DNA of 64,000 nucleotides from Moringa oleifera. Its lineage: Eukaryota; Streptophyta; Magnoliopsida; Brassicales; Moringaceae. The stretch covers positions 8,370,001 to 8,434,000 of the forward strand of contig JAJFZO010000344.1 of NCBI GenBank assembly GCA_021397835.1, read 5' to 3'. The notes under the pieces are model-generated. The model ran no database searches and was not told where the DNA came from. It saw nothing but the letters and a program-made list of their open reading frames with translations. The translations under genes and the position numbers were made by a program. This document shows, in pieces, positions 38,381 through 56,340 of this stretch (position 1 is the stretch's first letter; the number at the start of each line of letters is the position of its first letter).

Positions 38381-39290
38381 ACATTCCGTTCCTCTGCCTC
38401 AAAAACGTTACATGAACTTTGGACATTTTCTCCAAATTTTGCTTCATTTTGCCGTCTTATGATGAAGTTCCATCAGAGGAAGGGTTGGCCACGGAGTAGA
38501 TTTGGTTAAATAGCAAAATTATTCATGTTCATAGGGTAGGAAAAGAGGAAAAGATATGTTTTCGGTCAGCTCTAGAATAGATCTCAGTTTTATAAACCAC
38601 ATTGTCCGGTGGCAGTATCACCTTTTTGTATTATGTTTCATCTGTGAACATGCCTCGCCGCAGCACAAATGTTAATTGGCTGGACGGATGTCTTGACAGA
38701 AGCAATACCTTCTTCAAGCTTTATTCTTTTGTTCTCTGTTCTTCTTGTGCCAATTTGATTGATCCAGTCTCGCCACTTATGGGGCATGCTGAATGTTGAT
38801 GAACTGACTGTCCAGGATGATTTCCTAATTTATAATATGATCAAGAATGAAATAATGACAGAAATTGAATTGAGAGGACTAGCTAATTTGACTCTCAAAT
38901 TTGGAAAAAGAAAATTGATATCTAAATTATACTGGTAATCTTGTAGTCATTCTTTCTTCTATTCTATTTGGGCCAATTTCCACCCCTCTTAAAAATTATT
39001 GTACTTTCTTCTTTTTCTATCAATTAATCATTGATGGTTTAATGATTCAACATGTGCATGAATCAAGATTTTTTTTTGTCAGAGTAAAAATAATTATATG
39101 TGATAATTTAATAAAACTAATAATTTATAATTAAAATTAATTATATATTTTTATATTTATATTATAATTTTAAATTATAATTTTTTAAAAAAATTGTATG
39201 AGAAAATGACCAAAAAATCAGGTCTATTAATCAAATTTGTAAATCGGCGCATTGCAATCCGACGAATGGGACCCGCAAGAGCACCCCTCG
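38381..39290. other. WD40 3' UTR and spacer
   Basis: The first about 450 bp are probably 3' UTR. From 39060 to 39215 the DNA is very AT-rich. No gene is recognised. Confidence 0.45.
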
Positions 39291-39293
39291 GCA

Positions 39294-39299
39294 CACGTG
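39294..39299. promoter_or_regulatory. G-box (CACGTG) in DCD gene promoter
   Basis: A G-box core lies inside GCACACGTGC, about 70 bp before a TTTATATTT run that could serve as a TATA element. It is a plausible promoter site for the downstream gene, by position only. Confidence 0.4.
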
Positions 39300-40926
39300 C
39301 CTTAGTTGGAGTACGGATGGTACAGTAGGCCCCATCTTGCCAAAGCGAAGCGGTTTTGGTGCTTTATATTTCCCTCACCTCAGCGCTGCTCTGTTGGCCG
39401 TTACAGTCTCCTTTGATCGATAGACAGAACTTTGAAAGCGCTGTCTTAGGTGTTCCTATTCTATTTTTCTGTCCAAGATTCTGCTCTTGTTTAACCGTTC
39501 TGTTTTCCTCGTCCTCTTTGTCCTGGATTCTCTCTTTTGCCTGCCTGAATTGTCTGTTTCTTTTTGTTCCAAATAAGTAAATTACCCCATTAAGAACAGC
39601 CAAATGATGTAGTTGAAAGGCGCTTTGTTTTTGGATTTTAGGTTGACGATGAAGCCTCTGATGAAATTGAGTCTTACAAGTACACCTTAATGTTCATCCT
39701 TTTTCATGCTGTGTTTTCTTTCTGTGTTCTTTAATGGCGTTCGTCTTCTTCAAAAGTAAACTTTATTCAGCTGGTTTTAGCGTTCCTAAATATGGGGGGA
39801 GAAATATGTTAAAGTGAGTGGGAAATTGAGAGGCTTCTTTGTCAAATGCCTTAGTGGCAAAGATGGAAAAGAAATCTGCATGATTTGGTTGATTTAGGTA
39901 AATATTTTGGCTTTTTGTTTGTAGGGAAGAAAAAGAAGAAATATTAGAAAGTAAGAATTGGCCCTGCACACATGCATCTGTCAATTGATTTCGGGGAACT
40001 TAACTAACTGCATGATTATCTGTAGATTTTTTGTTTGCTTTGAAGCTTCCACCATAGAGAAACATATTGACGAATTGGTTGAATGACCCCACTAGAACCA
40101 GGCCTGTAAACCTCTGTTATATTTTCTGTGATTGAAATGCATATCCATATGTAGACCTGGGTCACGTTCAGTTTCAAAGTGTCCATATGGTAGCATTGAA
40201 GACAAGTGGAATTGCTTCTATAACCTACCACTATTTGTGCATGTGTGCCTCTGGTGAGCTAGCTGCATCAGTCTGTGGTTCACCAATAATACAGCCTTGA
40301 TGCATGATGTACTTGAGCCCTGTTATATGATACTTGATATCCATGGGCCTCTTAACATTGTTATCCATTAGCATCACGCAGAGTCTGATCAGAGCTAAGC
40401 TTGATGGCAGGTTTAAAACTTCCCTTGCTTTTTCAGGGGGTGGGGGGTGGGGTTGGACTCTTACAGCTTTATCTTTGTCATCAGGTGCATGTCTAAGCTG
40501 GATTTGTAATCACTGAGCCACTCGTTATTGCATTGTCCAAATATCATTATCAGAAGCTTACAAACTTTGGACATTTCCTGTCCTGGAAAGTATTGGATGT
40601 AGACCCGTATAAATGCATTTTATCCTTTCCTGCAGTTTGCTGAGGCTGCAGCTCCAAATAAAATTATATAGTTTTGTTTTTCATTTAGAAACTGCTTTGA
40701 ATAGTTATGCAAGTCTTTGCTTACATGTGTAATTCCTTTTGCATTTCCTGCTACATCTTCTCCATCCTTCTGAGATATTAAAATCACGTCTTTGCAGCAT
40801 TACTTTTGTTTATGGAGATGTTATGTCTGCTGAGATCATCATTTATGACATGCTTTTGTTGTCCATATTGAAGGAGGAGGCAAGCTGTTCAAAAGCTGTA
40901 GGTTTCTTTGAGCGTATTTTGACGAA
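39300..40926 (+). other. Probable intron-bearing 5' leader of the DCD gene
   Basis: About 1.6 kb precede the ATG without coding potential. CT-rich leader-like sequence at 39380-39560 and several T-rich plus AG acceptor-like sites suggest one or more leader introns. A G-rich run at 40436-40456 has three G-tracts of four or more plus GG, an incomplete quadruplex motif. Exact leader exons were not determined. Confidence 0.4.
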
Positions 40927-43257
40927 ATGTCGGTGACAACGGAGAAAGTCGTTTTAGATGGCAAAGCAGCTCATGTTGTAACTCCTGTTCCGGACTATGT
41001 GTACGTTCCTCCTGCTGCAGCTGCTTATGGTAGTGAAGAATTTTATGAAAATGACTACATGGAAAAACTTTCTGGTTTTATATTTATGTGTAACCAGAAA
41101 ACGAAACCAGAGTGCTACCAATATCGTGTTTTTGGGCTTCCCAAGGGAAAATTGTACATTGCTAAGAAGATAAAACCTGGAATGAAGCTTTTTCTGTTTG
41201 ACTTTGAAACTAAGCATTTATATGGTATATATGAAGCAACCTCTGGTGGAGAGTTGAATTTGGAACCAAGTGCATTTGGTGGGAAGTTTCCTGCACAGGT
41301 AAGCCTGTCAAAATTAGAACCTATGGGTTTTTGCATAAGAAACTGACTTTCTGTTTGGTAAGGAAGTTTTATGCTTTAGTGCATTTTGAATTAGTGCTGG
41401 TGGCATCATGCAACAGAATTTTTCCCGTCTTCTTTTCATCCCAAAGGTGTCTTCTATCAGACCTGAAGCTATAGGCCCCAAATGTATCTTGTTTTAGTTC
41501 TATTCTGTTTGCTACTGGATCACTAGGTCACAAGTTGTCTTGCAAAATTTCTATGCCACAAGGACAAATGTCAATGCGACAAAGCCTAAATTAAGTTCAC
41601 AATGCTGCATTTGTTTGCATTGTTCAAAATTATCTCAATCTCTGTTAATATGTAATTTCCTCTGTTACCAAGTATAATAAAGGGTTAGGTAACTTACATT
41701 TTGCTCATTTAGCGCTCACGGTGTGGAAGGTCGGTTTGGTCAAGATCATACTACATGTCAAGACGCTCTGCAATATAAAGCCAAAATTGTATATGATGCC
41801 TATAGAATTAGCCTATCAAGACTAGGATCTTAGGAATATGCCTCTTGTGTGCTGAATTCTAGCATCTTTCATACCCATTCAAATTAGATAGTACCATAAA
41901 TGTGAATCCTACTCATTGCTTTCCTATTCTCTTTCTTAGTGCATATAAACCCACTTCACAAATTTCTTGAAGTTAATGTTTCTCATTTCATGCAATTTCC
42001 ATCATTGTTTCTTTTAAATTCTTTTCAGGTCGGATTCAAAATCTACAAGGATTGTTATCCTTTGCCAGAGTACTCTTTTAAACCTGCAATCCAAGATAAC
42101 TACTACAACGGCTTCAAATTCAATCAAGAACTCAGTACTCAGCAAGTACGGTGCATTTTCACTCCTTTAAATGCACACTGCAAATTTATTTTGCTACAAT
42201 CAGATTTTCTGTTATTTATTTGTATCAGTTAATTGAATATCATGTTTTTTCTGGCGCAGGTAAAAAATCTGTTGTCACTATTTTGTTCAATTACTGCACC
42301 ACCATTAGAGTATGTGGCTCCTAGGTTACCTAGTGTGTCTCCAGCATGGGCAATGCAACTTTTAGGTGTCGGAAATCAGTTTCAGGCCCAGTCTGGGGTG
42401 CCTTATTCAGATGACCCCTATATAGCTGGAAGGCAGCTCAGTCATGCTTCACTGATCTTAGAGCCTCAACATAATCAACAGGGGGCACCACAAAATTATT
42501 GTTATGAGTGGTCATCTTATATGGCCCATGTCGTTCCAGCACACGAAATGCAACCGATGCCTCCAGTGCTGCCTCAATCTGTTGCTCGTTGGGTCCCACC
42601 CGTCCAACATGCTTACCATGGACTGATGCCTGATGCAAATCCAGCTACGGATCCACAAGCTGTAAGGAATCCTGCTGAGCAACATTCTGCAGGAATTCAG
42701 CAACCATACTTGGCAGAACCAGAAGACCAACTGCCTCCTGTGCAACTCCCATGTCACAAATACGTATCTATTTTATCTGATATTCGAAGGTAAATTTTTG
42801 GATATTAGGGTGCTTTCTATTGTTATGTAATTTACATGCTTTATGTGGTCGGCTGAAGTATGTCGTTTTCCAAAATGAATATTCTTTCTAAAATGCAAAT
42901 CATTTTGTATCCTTTTTCCTTTAAAGTGCTTGAAAGTTGTGAAACTTACAAAAAGGGTCAGAAACATGTGAAGTTAAGACTGTGCAGCAGTTTTCCTTTT
43001 TCCTTATAATTTGTAATTGTTTGCGAAACTTGTGAAATTGTCATACTCCATATCTACTCTTCTTTTTTAGTATTTACACATTGCCATTGTCATGGTCTTC
43101 ATATTGCTGCTGTCATAGATATGGAGCAGCTCAGGACATGGACCCTAGTGAGTATTATCCTGCAGTAGCACAGGACATGGACCCTGGTGAGTTATATCCA
43201 TCTACGCTGCAGGGGGAGAGAAAAATTGTTCAACAGCAGGATAATGCTGTTGAATAA
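40927..43257 (+). CDS. DCD (Development and Cell Death) domain protein
   Basis: DCD proteins are plant-specific and linked to development, hormone and cell-death responses; their biochemistry is little known. Four exons in the simplest model, 40927-41298, 42029-42145, 42260-42789 and 43119-43257, give 385 residues. The DCD domain spans about residues 48-168, starting [21 protein letters not shown], then [24 protein letters not shown], the [13 protein letters not shown] junction and [17 protein letters not shown] at its end. The rest is Pro/Gln/His-rich and probably disordered. Exon 4 has an in-frame 13-residue repeat ([13 protein letters not shown] / [13 protein letters not shown]). The 3' end is uncertain: coding-like sequence continues in another frame after the stop, and a downstream acceptor fits exon 3 in phase. 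Confidence 0.85.
43132..43209 (+). repeat. In-frame 39-bp tandem repeat in DCD exon 4
   Basis: CAGGACATGGACCCT recurs at 43132 and 43171. Each copy also contains a GTGAGT that matches a splice donor. Confidence 0.85.
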
Positions 43258-45124
43258 TCATAACACCAACCTATTAACTACGGCCCTACATGCTCCCCAA
43301 TCAATACAATTACACCCTGCAGTATTGGAGCATGCTCGGCAGTCAGTACCTTCACATTCTGCAGCATCGGGAATATCTTTACCTGACAGTGGGAATGCTT
43401 CCTAATACTTCCTAATACTCTTTCCTACATGGGGAACACTGCATCCTACAATTGTGTAGTCTGATACTTTTGCAAGCGTACCACCTAGTTGTTTATGCGA
43501 AATCATCAGAGTTTTTCTTACTCCACTGTAAATTCTGTAAAGGTTGAACAATTGTGCATTTTGAGCTTTTGTAAAGAGCTTTTAACTAATGGTAATATAG
43601 TGCGGATGTGAATTTGACATCAACCTCAGAGGATCCAGACAGCAAGCAAATTAATGGTATGGCTTCAAGTGGTGAAATGGATCCAGCTTAGCTGCTATGT
43701 TTGCTGTAGGTCTTTATGGTAACAGTTCAAATTTCTGTTTCTTAAAACTAAGTTTACCAGATGTCCACTCATACGACATCACAGTTAGTTTTGGGCTATG
43801 ATTAAGATGTTCTCTTGGCATCAAGATAGCTTGATATTTACTAAGGAAGAGATTGGCTGGAACATAAGTATTAATGTGTCTTGTTTTGCTTAAAGAAAGC
43901 TGATGACTCTTTACGTGACATGCTCAAATTATGATCTTAGTACAAATTAAGGATTCTTGGACCTCTATGATCTTTAGAGGATAAAGATACTTGGTTCTAG
44001 TCAATGGAAACCTGAATTCCAAAGTAGATGGGATCCAGATCTTGCTTATAAACCAATAAGGTGTCTAAAAGGTCAGCCTCCACTAACCCCATTAGCCACC
44101 CATTCATCCTCTAGTTGACTAGTGGTGGCCGTCATGAAGGTTATGCTTATTGACTCCGTGACATTGTGGTTAATGTCTGGCTTCAAGACTGGGATGTGTT
44201 TTCCACTGAGACCTCTTGATTTTTTTTTGGATATTCCTAGCTCTCAATTGGTGCACCACTATGTGATGACTAGAAAACAATAATACCTTAGGAAAATAGA
44301 ATAGTGTATTTAAGGATCATTGTCACACAAACGGAGGCTGTTTCTCTCCATGACCAGCGCACCTCATTGAATACTTAGATAGCCGTTGTTCCTTCATGCT
44401 TGTTACAATAAAATGGAGTTGGGGTGTATTTATTATGTTATCCTTTTAGGAAGTTGACAACAGGCAAATTCCACCACTGGAGCCTATGCCTGCTTCTTCA
44501 GCAGGGGACAATGGACAGGCATGGCTCTGCTTTACTTTGCCTATATTTGGTTTCCTAAATTTCTTTGTTCTTTTCTTTTTTTTTGTTGTTGTCTGCTATA
44601 ACTTAGAAAGTGAAGCTAATTGAGTTCACAAGCTGGCAAGTCTATGGATTAGTTCCCAGATTAAACAATTGTTCTTAATCATGAGAAACTTCAGTAGCTT
44701 TTACCTGAAGAAAACTACGGAAGCCTCATAATTACTTCCCTGCACAAACTTTTCCCACTGTTCAAATAAGACTGGGATGCAATTTGAAGGAAGTAGACTT
44801 TAGTTTTCCCTGGGTAGAAACAAGGGAAATAAAAAGGTTGAGCTTATATGTCTCCACCTGAACACTTTAATTAGATGATATGATTAATGTTTCCATCATT
44901 CATTAAACTCTTATTAAAAAACTGGATCGCTTTCTTAATAGATTGGAAAGTTGTGTTATTATTGTAACCAATGGGACCAGAAAAGATTACTTTGAACCAC
45001 TATACAACAAATCTGCATCCTTTGTAGTCCTCAAAATGACTTCATATATTAGTGCTCTCTCAGTAGATGGACCCACTGCTTACACAAATGAATCAAGACA
45101 TATACATTAACCCAACATATCATA
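43258..45124. other. DCD 3' region and spacer with coding-like patches
   Basis: Coding-like stretches appear at 43256-43405 (shifted frame, Ser/His/Pro-rich), 43601-43691 (ends in TAG) and 44450-44518 (reads EVDNRQIPPLEPMPASSAG). The rest is non-coding. These may be alternative exons or decayed former exons of the DCD gene. Confidence 0.4.
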
Positions 45125-45127
45125 TAA

Positions 45128-46274
45128 GGCCATCTCCAACGAGACGGCAAAACGGCAATTTGTCGTCAAAATTATAGTGAAACTGTCTCCAACGACACGG
45201 TAAATTGGGTTCACCAAATTTGATGCAGTACTGTAGCTGCACCAAATTGGTGAAATATTAAAATATATATATTTTTTATAAATTATTTTTTAAAAAATTT
45301 TAAATTAAATATATTTTTGATTAATAATTTAATAAATATATGATATTATTAGAAAAAAATTATACCATTAAGAATATCTCATCAAGATCTTCAAAATAAG
45401 ACCAATATTCAATATATAATTTTTTTTATTTAAATTAATAATAATAATTTATTTAATTAATAATAAAATTATATATACTATTAATATTATTATTTAAAAA
45501 TATATGAAAATTTAAAATAATTATAATTTATGATATAATTTAAATTTTTGCATGAACATGATAAAAATAAATTTTTTTTAATTGATAACACAGTACAATA
45601 AATATAACAACACATTAACGATTACAACTTAAATTGAAATTATAACATTAATTAAAATTAAAATACTTTAACAATAATAAATTAACCTTAAAACTATTTA
45701 AAATATGGAAAAGTCATCTCCACTTCCTCCTACACCACCAAAATATTGATCAAAATGATTAAATGATCCACTAACTCCTTCAGATTGGTAATGTGTTAGT
45801 GATTTTATTTTATCTTGTACCAATTATGTAATGAAATTTTAATATCGATTTGAATCATGTATGTAAAATTACTCTATCAAAAAATTATACATTATCGTAA
45901 AAATATAAGTAACTCATAAAAATAATTAAATTAAAATTACGATAAAAATATTTTTATAAAATTTAATTGATAAATTATTAATTTTAAAATTACTAAAAAT
46001 TATAATTTATTATATAATATTAATTTTTTAAAAATATATAAATAAAAATAAAAATTTTAAATTATATTAATTATTTTAAAAATATTTATCAATTAATTAA
46101 TGTTTATAAATATTTTTATTAAGAATTATTATTTATATTATTAAAATAATATTATAACACCAATTTGGTGTCAATGAGTTGGAGATAAAAAAAATTTGAT
46201 GTTAGAATATTCTAAAAAGATTTTTTTTAACACCAAATTGATGTTAAATTTAGTGTTTTGGGTTGGAGATGGTC
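45128..46274. mobile_element. Non-autonomous PIF/Harbinger-like element (~1.15 kb)
   Basis: The 5' end GGCCATCTCCAAC and the 3' end GTTGGAGATGGTC are inverted repeats (12 of 13 bases). Both sides are flanked by TAA (45125-45127 and 46275-46277), the three-base TWA target duplication of PIF/Harbinger. Subterminal CACCAAATTGGTG-like palindromes occur at both ends. The interior is very AT-rich and has no transposase. Confidence 0.8.
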
Positions 46275-46277
46275 TAA

Positions 46278-46966
46278 GATCGGAATTACCACTTCCTAAC
46301 ATCATAATCTAAGGACAATTATTAATTAAAAATCACAATAAACAAACACAACATGCGATGAAATGGGCTCCCAGTCGTACATGTGCAAGTCAATTAGGCT
46401 ACAGCCGGCTGTCTTTCTGTTTTGTAAAGGTCTGAAGATGCCCTGCACTCTAATGAAACACTAAGGCATAAGAATATATTAAATATATGAAAATAATAAC
46501 ACAAAAAGCTTCAAAAATTCATTTATGAAGCCGTGGCTTACAGAACACTGAAAGTGTATATCCTCGCAATCTTGTGGCCTAACAGATCTAGAGGGTCTTT
46601 AAGTAATTTCAATAGGCTGAGGCTCAAATAAGTAAGCCAATAGACGTAAGGGGGAAAAGGAACTGCAGCGCATAGGATCGAATCTCGGCCGCAGTCCTTT
46701 TCACTTGAATTATTTGGAAAGCCGGACGCGCTTTCTAAGAAACGCGGGTTTGATTGGGATTTAGGACAGCGGATAGACGGGACAAAGTGGGGACCACTTT
46801 TAAAGTTCAGATTTTTCTTGCTCCACTTTGCTGTCTGCGTTTTCCTTTTGTTTATTTCCCCACTTCCTACAGTTTGTTTGGCCAACAGAAATCAAAATTA
46901 TACTCCTTGTTGAATTCGAGACCTTAGCGGGCTCGTAGAGAAAGAGAGAGCGACAGGGAGAAAACG
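46278..46966. promoter_or_regulatory. BONZAI/copine promoter and leader
   Basis: This spacer between the transposon and the copine ATG must hold its promoter. The last 50 bp are a GA-rich leader (AAAGAGAGAGCGACAGGGAG). The minus-strand open frame at 46538-46885 has no recognisable content. Confidence 0.4.
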
Positions 46967-52986
<6,020 letters not shown>

Positions 52987-55900
52987 TCATGCACACAAAT
53001 GTACATGTAAGAATTAACTTTTTTTTATTGGTTTACATGCTATGGGTTTGCCTGTGTACATGATGGTGGCAATCCCACCATTGTTTTGTTGGTTTCTAGA
53101 TCTTAGGCAAAGGAGCTAGTTTACATTGCAACACCATCATGTCTCTTCAGGGACATTCATTATAATGCCTTTATGACATACTATTGAGCTGCAACTTTCC
53201 CAATGGAAGAAAGCTGCAGATTTACTTTCCACGTTTGCATGCTCGTCCCAAACGGTTCTAATACGGATTGTTAGCTTGGCAGTTTTTCGTAGGTTTGTTG
53301 CGGGCTGCAGGCGATTAAGCTTTGTAAAATGTCAAAATTGAGGCCACAGATGTATTATGCAATTGTCTTTTGAAGTTTCATGATTGAAGAAAAATTTGAA
53401 GAAAAATTTGTTTGTCATCAACTCTTTTTATGGAGTCACAAAAAAGTCTTCTAGGTCATTGGGACGGTGGTTGTTGCTGTTTATGGGCCACTGATTGGTA
53501 TTGGTATATGTAGATAGGGTTAGACTTTGCGACATTTCATGGTGGAATTGTAAAGGGAAGACTACACACAAATGGGACTTTGTTTCTTGTTGCACTAAAC
53601 TAAGTCAGCTTGAATAATTGGAAAATCAAGTCATCCATGCCAACTTGGCCAGTCAATGCACTTGATCAAACATTCGGTATGACCACAATGGCTTTATCTA
53701 CCAGACCTAGAAGCACTAGGTCATGGTAATTAAGCTAGACCCTTAAAAATAATTTGAAGAAAATTTCTTCCTTCTCTTGAAGCGAGCCAGAAACAAAGTT
53801 CATCTGTGTCCGTGGATGCCGGCAGGGTAACTTGCTTCCTCGGCTAGACTGAATTAGGAATCAAGCATGTTGCTATTATTTGGCCAGAAGACCTATGGAT
53901 TGAAATAGCAAGATAACAAAGCAATAAAAGGACTCTCCTATCCTATTTGCCTTGTGCATGTACAGATACCATGTGAGTTACTGTTACTTCTCCGTGGAAT
54001 GTAAAACATCAAGCCAACAACTGAGGCCTGGAAACGTGTTCAAACATTCTCAAACACTGTAACCTCCAGTGTCTTCTTTCTTACTTTTTGGATTCACACT
54101 ACCAATTACAAATTAACCGAAACCCATGTGAGTTGTGAAGTGAGACAGAGGACCATGAATTTAATTCACTACTGCAAAAATCTAGTCATGCATCACTTTC
54201 TTTAATGACTTTCAACGAATTCCATTGTTGATCATCAGCAAGAAAAAGGAATACAAAAAGAACCTTCCCTTATTAACTCATTTGTTCAATTTGCACTGGT
54301 TCAGTCAAGTGGCACAAAAAGGTACTTGAACTTGAATTAGACAAATATAGTCTCTACATTTTAATTATATGCATGTGATGTATTGTGATTGGTTAGTCTA
54401 AGTTATAGGGATGAGGCTACCTGTACACAAGTCAAGATTCAATCGCGTGTCAATTATTGTTTTGATGTTTGTGACGAGTTTATAATCTTTATTCCTAAAT
54501 GCTTTGCCCAAAAAGACACTGTAGAGGCATGGTTGCTTAAAATTCAAATTAGATTTGGGTTGTGCAGGAAAGGTCAAGTCTGATATATTTAGAACAGGTA
54601 TCATCGGGCCCGTGTTGCCACGAGTTGGTGGAGTAAAGCTTTACTAGCATGACGCACTATAGAAACGGAAATTCTGAGAATCTGAAGTATAAAGAAAAAG
54701 AGTCGATGGTATTATCAAAGATTATCAAAATCTGGAATGAATGTGTTTCAATTATTTCACCCATATATTCTCCTTAAATGGATTAATTGTTTTCTAAAGG
54801 GTACATGATGTAAAGTCTAAGATTTACAATATCGTATTGTTATCTTGACAATAGTTCAAATTAGGTCCAATAAAAGGACTTCCACAGTATTTGCTTGACA
54901 AAATAATGTTGGGAAAAAATCATTTTTACTTTTTTGATAATTTTTAATTTGAAGTAAAAAATTTATTATTACCCATATAATGGGTATAATAATTATCATT
55001 TTGTCTAACAGTTTCGCCTCTTGGTTTTCATTTAGATTCAAATCAATCCACTCTTGTAACCTAAAAACTCAATTATCACTTGTGTCAAGAAACCATTTTT
55101 TTCTCTTTGCATCATTATCTTTGCTATCCATTTTTCTCTCGTTGACGTTCGTATTCTCTGTTGAAACAGATTAGCATCGTCTTTATTTCACTCGATGCTA
55201 GAGCTTTGTCTTGCCACGTCTCTCTAAATTTTTTGTTTCTTTTATCGTTCAAAACTTTTATCGATAGTTTATCTCTGTCGAGTCATTATATGAGATCTCT
55301 CTTTTTCTCTCAAGTGTCATTCTTTTTTCACTGTAACTCAAAATCCTCACAAAAAGCTAAAACTCAAAACTTAGAAAATACTCATCCCCTTTAGTGCTAT
55401 GTTCTCAATCGTGAAGGATTTTTGTGGGTCGACTATTGCTTCATATTTCTCACTTTCGTTATATCAATTAAGGTAAGGCAAAAAAGTAATGTTTATACTC
55501 ATCCATTGCATGAGTTGGCTATGGGTTATACATAATATAGATTAGGATGAATAAGAATTTATAAAGTTTATGTGTTTTTCCCCAAATGATTTAAAATGGG
55601 CGTACGTATGGGTTTCTTGTACATAGCCAAAATCATCATTTGAAAATGTAATTTACTATTAAGATCATTATGGATATGGATGGTTGGATTGGTATTTTGA
55701 ATTGTTGGTTAAAATGTATATGGTTATGCATACTCTTAAGATTGGTATAAGTATGAGGTATCATGCATTGTGTTAGGTGTTGGTGAGGTTTCAATGTATA
55801 ATTCGATGCATGATAGAGTGAATAATGAGTTGATCATTTATGTTTTTATAATGAGTTATTTTCTGTTGTAGTGAATTATTGACGTAGTATAGTTAAATAA

Positions 55901-56010
55901 TGTAATGTTACCAATTGACCATAAATGAAAGAGCATATAACTTACAAGATTTCTATGGTAGAGTAGTTCGAGAGCATTGTAATGAACCACTATAATCTTG
56001 ATTCTTTAAT
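52987..56010. other. Copine 3' UTR and AT-rich spacer
   Basis: About 52987-53450 is probably copine 3' UTR. Beyond it I see only short open frames without family resemblance. A near-palindrome (ATTACCCATATAATGGGTAT) lies around 54967. No gene is supported. Confidence 0.45.
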
Positions 56011-56340
56011 CTTGTCAGATTAAATATTTGTGAATTGGGCCAATGGGGAGTTACTGAAGACCAAGTTTAAGAACATTGCTTTACGTACTTCCTAGCAATT
56101 TAATCGAAATTTGCAAATGTCAAGATAAATGATATACAATATATTGTTTCATATAGTTGTCCATGATGGTCTTATTGAAGAGCTTAGATTTAAGCTGGAA
56201 AAAGTAAATTGCATGTTCTCAAGGCACAAATTTGTCTTAATAATGGATCTTTTATTTGAAATAGTTCCTAATTTTGATAGATTGGGGAAAGAGCATCCGC
56301 TAAAGGTTCTTCAATAGTGCAAAGATGATGACTAAGAAGA
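56010..56340 (+). mobile_element. hAT transposase fossil
   Basis: One frame reads CELGQWGVTEDQV near 56030, resembling the hAT L-x-x-W-G-I motif. About 40 codons on, another frame reads HIVVHDGLIEELRFKL near 56147-56195, resembling the HILNLIVQDGL motif. Order and spacing fit a hAT core, but the frame is broken by shifts and stops. Terminal repeats were not found. This is inference from motif resemblance. Confidence 0.45.

Noticed and set aside
40436..40456. Possible G-quadruplex upstream of the DCD ATG
   Set aside because: Only three G-tracts of three or more are present; the fourth is GG, so the motif is incomplete.
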